A stretch of DNA of 12,318 nt from Gracilaria caudata (taxonomy: Eukaryota > Rhodophyta > Florideophyceae > Gracilariales > Gracilariaceae): positions 1 through 12,318 of the forward strand of contig JASCIV010000785.1 of assembly GCA_030374735.1 (NCBI GenBank), given 5' to 3'. Shown piece after piece: positions 7,716 to 12,318 of the stretch (positions within the stretch are counted from its first letter, which is position 1; every line of letters starts with the position of its first letter). Under the pieces are notes generated by a model that made no database searches, was not told where the DNA came from, and saw only the letters and a program-made list of their open reading frames with translations. The position numbers and the translations under genes are program-made.

Positions 7716-8606
7716 TACCTGTGATTACATCACGACCATACAATTAGTATAACTACTGAGCTCACTTCAGAGTGAGGCTCTTGTTGGTTTCAAACATCGA
7801 CAGTTCGTCGGTCCTGGCCTTAGTAAGATGTTCAGAGCCAGTAAATGCCCAGCACTTCACCATCTTACAGGTGTCGCCGCGGAGGGGCTGTGGGTACAGT
7901 TAAAATACCCATGGCGATTTTAAGCGTTATATACCCCATGTCCCCCATGGGGGATTTAAGGTCTTATTTTACCCATAAAAAACCAAATCGCTGTATTTGT
8001 AGCCACAATGTTATCTTCTTTTCTTACAGGGACAGACTACCACTATTGCTTTGATGCTTAACTTCCTTATGAGGTAGATGAGCGAAAAATCCGATCTAGA
8101 CAGAGGTGTTGCCGAGTGGTACTCCTCAAACCATGGATACCTGTTTTTAAGTAAAAAGCGCCACAAGTTACCTTTCTCTGACGTTGATGCGGATGCGTAG
8201 TTTGTAGGCCAAAACTGGAATTCCTAGGCTTGTCTACCTTTTTTTCTCTTGAAAATCTTCCGCAGAGGCCTTCGGTTTTCTCCAGGCCCCGCTTGTACCC
8301 GCGTTGAAGCGCAAAATGATTGGTGCAAGAGCAGACAGTCAAGGGATGTGCCACGTATTTAACGTCTTTCCATGCTAGATAGCGTAACAGACAGTGCTGT
8401 GAGCGAGTGACGTGCACGCCGTCCTCGCACAGCCCGTCCTTGCACTGCATTGCAGACGCAGCGAATCAGTGAAAACACATGCCTGTCCAGCAATGCATGC
8501 GCGTCTAAAACATGAAAAGACGCGCACGCACGACTGACAAACACTGACGAAGGTTTATTAAAAGCGCGATTGCATCTCGCTTCACCTCCGCTTATCGACA
8601 ACGCGC
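7716..8606. other. Unassigned stretch with a palindrome cluster
   Basis: The longest frame is minus 8067-8450 (127 residues, ATG start, many Cys, Arg and Lys), with no domain I recognise and no codon pattern that marks it as real. I leave it unassigned. The nested palindromes at 7891-7975 are listed separately. An A-box-like TTGCCGAGTGGT at 8109-8120 lacks a B box, so no tRNA is called. Confidence 0.4.
7891..7975. repeat. Cluster of nested inverted repeats
   Basis: TGGGTA (7891-7896) is complemented by TACCCA at 7906-7911 and again at 7970-7975. Between them is a perfect 14-bp palindrome, TCCCCCATGGGGGA (7941-7954), and CCCATG motifs recur. The 85-bp unit could fold into alternative hairpins. 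It might be a small MITE-like element or a binding-site cluster. Confidence 0.5.
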
Positions 8607-8834
8607 TCAGCGGTTCCCGACCCAGCCCTCTAACTTTGCTCGTTCACTCACATTTATGCTCCGTCGCACAGCGAGTGCGTTCTTCTCTTCCGCGCTGCTT
8701 TCCGTCTTCCTAGCTTTCGTCTTGCCTGCTGCCGTTTTTTCCGCCTTCTCTTTCGCCTTCAGCTTTGCCTTCACCCTTTCCTTCGCCTCTACTTTTCTCA
8801 TCACCTCCTTCACCTTCCTCTTCTTCTACCTACA
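8607..8834 (-). other. Lys/Glu/Ala-rich low-complexity frame after the helicase fragment
   Basis: A frame that begins KKRKVKEVMRK and continues with KAKLKAKEKAEK overlaps and follows the end of the DEAD-box fragment in a different frame. It arises from a purine-rich tract with three 12-bp units on this strand (GCCTTC on the plus strand at 8743, 8755 and 8767). It could be a frameshifted basic tail of the helicase or just translated simple sequence. The helicase frame's own RRRGR ending looks natural, so I favour simple sequence. Confidence 0.3.
8743..8772. repeat. 12-bp tandem repeat in a pyrimidine-rich tract
   Basis: GCCTTC recurs at 8743-8748, 8755-8760 and 8767-8772 with a constant 12-base period. 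It lies inside a strongly pyrimidine-rich plus-strand stretch (about 8736-8852). This is simple sequence prone to slippage and possibly triplex-forming. Confidence 0.7.
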
Positions 8835-9187
8835 CCGCTCGTATTCCTCTTAGCTTGAAGGGAAGCGTCCTTCGCATTTGGTCGAGTACTGTTCTTTGCT
8901 GAGCGTTGTGTGTTTGTATCTACCGTTTTTCGATGCTTCACATCATTGCTTCTGTCCAATGGCTCGCGATATGCTCCTCCTCGCGGTTCCATCCTTATGA
9001 TATCAGTTCCCAAGTCGCGAGCCAATCTAGTCACTACAAAAGCAGTCTCGGCATTCGTGATACTGATCACGTGACCTTCTCCTCCAATGCGTCCGCATCT
9101 TCTAGCCCGATGCAGGTAATGATCACCGTCTGTCGGCATATCCAAATTGATAACGTGCGTAATCTCGCGAACATCTAGCCCTCTAGC
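8810..9187 (-). pseudogene. DEAD-box RNA helicase, C-terminal fragment (motifs V-VI only)
   Basis: The frame starts abruptly with ARGLDVREITHVINLDMPTD, which is motif V and the strand after it in superfamily-2 DEAD-box helicases. DHYLHRARRCGRIGG follows as motif VI. The consensus HRxGRxGR is altered here: Arg replaces the first Gly. Then come EGHVISI and AFVVTRLARDLGTDI, as in plastid RH58-like helicases (memory-based), and a basic tail ending GVGRRRGR at TGA. The Q motif, Walker A, DEAD, SAT and motif IV are absent. Upstream DNA is instead the reductase gene, so no ATP-binding domain can be attached. The Gly-to-Arg change in the arginine-finger motif also argues against function. This is a truncated copy, and the parent gene should lie elsewhere. 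Confidence 0.8.
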
Positions 9188-9188
9188 C
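9174..9188. repeat. 7-bp direct repeat at the reductase/helicase junction
   Basis: TCTAGCC occurs at 9174-9180 and 9182-9188 with one base between. The repeat straddles the point where minus-strand homology changes from reductase to helicase. It may be microhomology used in joining or a small duplication made during repair. Being only 7 bp, it could also be coincidence. Confidence 0.5.
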
Positions 9189-10132
9189 TAATTTCCTCAC
9201 TTTACTGTTATCAAGAAGTGGAGGAGTGTTCAGTGTTTGAGACGCATCGACTTGTCGCTCTGGGAACTTCTTGAACGCCGGATGTTCTTGAAGAATTTGT
9301 AAATGTCCTTACAGTGTTTGTAGAAGGATATCATCATGTACCAGGCTTCGGCATCGTTACGCTCGAGTGCATGAACGTATCCTTCGGCGACTTTGCGAAT
9401 ATCAACAAAACGGAGCAACCTGTTTGGCAACATACCTTCTTGGCATCGGTGTTTCGATAGACCTCTTCCTTTCGCCAGGTTTGCTACAAGATCTAAAGAG
9501 TCACAAGATGATGGTAATATTACGGGACCGAAGACATAGCCAGGATTGATGACTACAAGCTTAATTCCGAGCTCTTCAGCAAGTTTCCAAGCAAGCTTTT
9601 CTTGTAACAATTTGGATAGCGCGTACATACCATCCGGGACATCCATCATTATCTTCCGGATATAGTCTTCATCACTCCAGCATGTTTCGTCCAATACAGG
9701 CGGTTGAACTGGAAGTGCGCTTATTGCAATTGCAGAAGATGTGAGCACGATTTTCTTCACTCCAGCTTCCGCTGCGGCCTGAAAGAGACTACGGGTTCCG
9801 TCTACCGCTGGTTTCACTTGCCTTTCCATCCCTTCTTCCACTGTTTTGAAAGGATGATTTCCATCAGGCCCGATCATGACGGGAGTCGCAATGTGCATCA
9901 ATCCTTGAGCATTGTTCAGAAACGCAGGAAACGTTTCCGGTTCCAGCATGTCAGCTTCTACGATGGTCAAATTTTTGCTGTTCGGCAGCGATGTTAGGGC
10001 TTGAACTCTTGGAGATAACAAGTTCCGAGTTGTACCACGGACCACATAACCTCTGGCCAAGAGCATGGCTACAACATGTGAACCAATGAACGAAGTGGCG
10101 CCGGTGACGACGATAGGTTTTCCAGACTTCAT
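9183..10132 (-). pseudogene. NAD(P)-dependent reductase, extended SDR (dihydroflavonol-4-reductase-like), C-terminal frameshift
   Basis: The best start is ATG at 10132 (context GTGAAAATGA), giving MKSGKPIVVTGATSFIG. A longer open frame upstream lacks an ATG. GATSFIG (residues 11-17) is the Rossmann dinucleotide loop, TSS at 131-133 supplies the catalytic Ser, Y170-ALS-K174 is the YxxxK pair, and NPGYVFGP (196-203) is typical of the DFR/Gre2/cinnamoyl-CoA reductase group, which reduces carbonyls with NADPH. The substrate is unknown. The plain ORF ends at 9230, 300 residues from this ATG. After residue 281 (about 9290) the homology shifts by one base to a frame reading QEHPAFKKFPE and then LLDNSKVRKLG, the normal DFR-family C-terminus, ending TAG at 9183-9185. 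So one base appears lost, or there is a sequencing error. Even the corrected frame stops about 20-30 residues early, at the junction with the helicase fragment. Residues 226-234 (KHRCQEGML) look like an insertion. Confidence 0.8.
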
Positions 10133-10165
10133 TTTCACGGGCTCAATAATGAAGCGGCAATCCAA

Positions 10166-11362
10166 GACGATTCACTCTTGCTGCTCGCTTTCAACAATCG
10201 CTCTTGTGCGATCTTTCCCTTACGACGGCGCTTGGACTTGCATCTACTCCTGCGTTCCTTCGAGCGAGATGTTGCGCCTCGGCTTTCTCGTTGTGCGCCT
10301 CGAAGGTGTCTACTGCGAGATCATAGCCTGTTGTCTAAACTCGCATGTCACCAAAACCAGGAATCATGAACGTGGGGCCAAAAATTTGTTTTAAATACCT
10401 GGTTCTGTCATGATCAGGAACTTATCTATGCTAGCTCGATGGTGATGGAATTTGATCTAGCGCAAGCTGGAGATACGGTGAGAGGGTTAACATTTTTACT
10501 TTTCCCATCAAAGACGTGACGTCAGAAGGCATGTAAAACGATATCCTGGACATGATTGTCTTTCGTGGAGCTCCAAAAAGAAGATTTTATGATGCAAAGC
10601 TCGTCTTGCAAAAGCTCTTCTTCTCTATTGCCGCTTCCTGCTCATTCCGAAGCCAAACCGGGTCTTGCAAATGAAGTCCGTTCTATGAGAAGTAACGCAT
10701 TCGCAGCCTGCAAATTTGCGTTTTCTCTCTCTCTCTTGGTTGCGTAGTTGAAGTACTCTCGTAGCATCCGCGGGATGATGAAGCTTTCCAGCTCACATGA
10801 TACATACTCAAGGATTTCCGAGCACAATAGTTCTTAGTGGAGCGTGTCCCATAGGAAGCCAAGCAATACATAGGCCCTGACTGAGCATTGCTTTGAACAA
10901 ACAACTTTTTTCTAGATTGCGAATTGCGCACCTGAGCCGTGCTTCACAGGTTCAGTGACTAAGTTCTGTCGAGCTTGACGGCTGCGGCTGCGTTTCCTAT
11001 TCTATTTTCGAACATTTACTGTGCGATCATTGCGATCATCGCGAAGATGGGCCGCGCTGCGCATCTTCCTCGCACCAAGTCAACAGCGATATCTATCCAA
11101 TATGTACAGTGCCGCTGCATCGATGAATGCACACGACGCTGGCGACCCACATTGCGTGCACTCATTTCAAACCCAGGATCTTTCGGGGCTCCATCTACAT
11201 GACCCTGGCTAGATCCCAGAGTAGCAACCATTTTTGGTCACTTTGAAAGTCCTTCACTAAATTCATATTCGGTTCATAACGACAGGCGCATCTGCCTCGA
11301 GTCGGTACGCCATTTTCGGCGGTTGCAAGCTGGTAGCAACTCCTTGTGTCAGATCCGGCACA
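10166..11362. other. Intergenic region between divergent reductase and DNA2
   Basis: The reductase reads left and DNA2 reads right, so this 1.2 kb probably holds both promoters. Overlapping ORFs of 60-109 codons have no recognised domain. Visible elements are a CRE-like TGACGTCA at 10517-10524, a CT microsatellite near 10724-10737, and a tandem GCGATCATT/GCGATCATC at about 11022-11039. A minus-strand ORF at 10642-10827 with an ELESFIIPRMLREYF stretch looks faintly protein-like, but I cannot identify it. Confidence 0.45.
10517..10524. promoter_or_regulatory. CRE-like palindrome TGACGTCA
   Basis: A perfect eight-base bZIP (CREB/ATF-type) site lies within GACGTGACGTCAG. It is in the shared upstream region, about 385 bases from the reductase ATG and about 840 from the DNA2 ATG. 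A single 8-mer match is suggestive only. Confidence 0.2.
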
Positions 11363-12318
11363 ATGGCCTCTGCGGAGCTTCGAGTAGGACCAACCGAAGC
11401 AAGCTCAGGTCGCCTGTTGGTACTGGAAGTGACGCCTAATGCAGACGCAAAGGTATTACGAACCGTAGATCTTGCTTCCGGTCAACAACTGATTATTGCA
11501 TTGTGTGAAGATTGGATGAGCAGCGACGTAAAGCAAAAAGACATTGTGCGAATCATCTTGACTCGCCTTGACGGCACATTTCAAGCATGGGATACAACAC
11601 TCCATCAGGACCCCCATCCCATTCTCGTCACCAATGAACTTCATTTCTTTGTGCATCACCCAGACACTCTTGTTTCGGCCACATCGGTTGCTAATTCGTT
11701 TATATGCCTGCGCAAAGCGGTGATATCCCATCGTACCCCTTCGGGAATGCCACAGGACTCTGCCTTGGCGAGTGAAGCAGCGGTGTTTGGGAATCTCATT
11801 CACGACATGTTTCAAATCATTCTTGCGAGTGACTCGAATACGCGGGACTATTCGTCCGCGGAATATGTGTCTCAGACAGGCGGAGTTGATATAGAGTCAT
11901 TCTATGAAGCTGTTGAAGAAGTTTTGTATCGCAACTATGAATCTCTTTATGCGGCCAAAGTGCTAGACCACAATGCACGTCGCGTGCTTCATATGGTCAT
12001 TCCGAAAGTAATTGAATGGTACAAGGTATTTATGGGTTCTGGAAACCATATGAAAACATCAGGAGGCTTAATCCGGGACGGAAAGTCCTCTCACAGAGTC
12101 ATTGTGAAGGAGGTCCATGATATTGAAGAACTCATTTGGTCACCTATTCTTGGATTAAAGGGCAAAATCGATGCATCAGTTCTGTTCCGAGTCGATGATG
12201 TTGATACTGGAATCGGTGTTTTTGAGTTGAAGACAGGAAACTCTTTAGGCTACTCAGCTGTGTCTCACAGTGCACAAACAGCGTTGTACACACTGCTCAT
12301 GTCAGATCGGAACAGTCG
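11363..12318 (+). CDS. DNA2: DNA2 replication nuclease/helicase, N-terminal part (runs off right edge)
   Basis: Dna2 trims Okazaki-fragment flaps and resects double-strand breaks in the nucleus and in some mitochondria, using a RecB-family nuclease joined to an SF1 helicase. The ATG at 11363 (ACAATGG context) is the first in frame after a TAA at 11258. Residues 17-110 form the N-terminal barrel (RLLVLEV through HPDTLVSATSVANS). C115 in FICLRKAV matches the first iron-sulfur Cys. H147 in GNLIHDMF, D270 in GLKGKIDAS, E288 and K290 in FELKTG, and Y309 in AQTALYTLLMSD are the nuclease motifs. IEELIWSPILGLKGK is diagnostic. The other three cluster cysteines and the helicase lie beyond the window. 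The frame is open for 318 codons with no in-frame stop, and it looks intact and functional. The start could be further upstream if there is a 5' exon, since some Dna2 proteins have longer N-termini. Confidence 0.93.
   Translation, partial: MASAELRVGPTEASSGRLLVLEVTPNADAKVLRTVDLASGQQLIIALCEDWMSSDVKQKDIVRIILTRLDGTFQAWDTTLHQDPHPILVTNELHFFVHHPDTLVSATSVANSFICLRKAVISHRTPSGMPQDSALASEAAVFGNLIHDMFQIILASDSNTRDYSSAEYVSQTGGVDIESFYEAVEEVLYRNYESLYAAKVLDHNARRVLHMVIPKVIEWYKVFMGSGNHMKTSGGLIRDGKSSHRVIVKEVHDIEELIWSPILGLKGKIDASVLFRVDDVDTGIGVFELKTGNSLGYSAVSHSAQTALYTLLMSDRNS

Noticed and set aside
8091..8180. tRNA-like A box (TTGCCGAGTGGT at 8109-8120)
   Set aside because: No B box (GGTTCGANTCC-like), no anticodon arm and no closing acceptor stem could be found.
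8067..8450. 127-residue minus-strand ORF
   Set aside because: No recognised domain, overlaps another ORF, and sits among gene debris. The length alone is not enough to call a gene.
10556..10827. Overlapping ORFs on both strands near 10.6-10.8 kb
   Set aside because: The minus-strand frame looks slightly protein-like but has no recognisable family and is broken by a stop at about 10642. The plus-strand frame is Ser/Leu-rich simple sequence.
1..12318. CRISPR array, rRNA genes, bacterial operons or defence systems
   Set aside because: No regularly spaced repeats, rRNA core sequences, Shine-Dalgarno-led gene strings or defence-gene families were seen. The gene content is eukaryotic.

Overview
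This window looks like nuclear DNA from a eukaryote, most likely a protist or alga. It carries a Helitron-type rolling-circle transposon, the start of a Dna2 replication nuclease/helicase gene, a secreted cysteine-rich protein with an N-terminal signal peptide, and AATAAA and TATA-like signals. There are no operons or Shine-Dalgarno-led gene strings. A DEAD-box fragment resembles, from memory, the plastid RH58-like class, and with a dihydroflavonol-reductase-like gene it hints at a photosynthetic lineage. This is weak evidence and I cannot name the species.

Layout. Bases 1-3021 (minus strand) hold a decayed Helitron replicase: a basic N-terminus, a two-CxxC and DUF6570-like segment, the FPYGTGG block, a Rep domain with an HSH motif, a CxxxC/CRF zinc motif and a YxxxY catalytic motif. 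Its helicase half would lie left of the window. Bases 3022-3873 are AT-rich with a short direct repeat. Bases 3874-4176 (minus) are a 100-residue ORF with a Tudor-like pattern and a TATA box 83 bases upstream. Bases 4261-4990 are non-coding and contain a perfect 25-bp hairpin. Bases 5058-6341 (plus) encode the cysteine-rich secreted protein, interrupted by one in-frame TAA, with a polyadenylation signal at 6446. Bases 6452-7340 show nothing firm. Bases 7376-7690 (minus) are a WD40-repeat remnant. Bases 8810-9187 (minus) are the 3' end of a DEAD-box helicase with no 5' part. It abuts, at a 7-bp direct repeat, a minus-strand NAD(P)-dependent reductase gene (9183-10132) that carries a one-base frameshift near its end. 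Bases 10166-11362 are intergenic. Bases 11363-12318 (plus) are the N-terminal 318 codons of DNA2, running off the right edge.

The only clearly intact, conserved gene is DNA2. The rest is mostly gene and transposon debris: nonsense codons, frameshifts, a chimeric junction and isolated domain fragments. The genes share no evident pathway. I found no novel defence or biosynthetic system. The features most worth following up are the perfect hairpin, the stop codon or possible 66-nt intron in the cysteine-rich gene, the reductase/helicase breakpoint, and the small Tudor-like gene.
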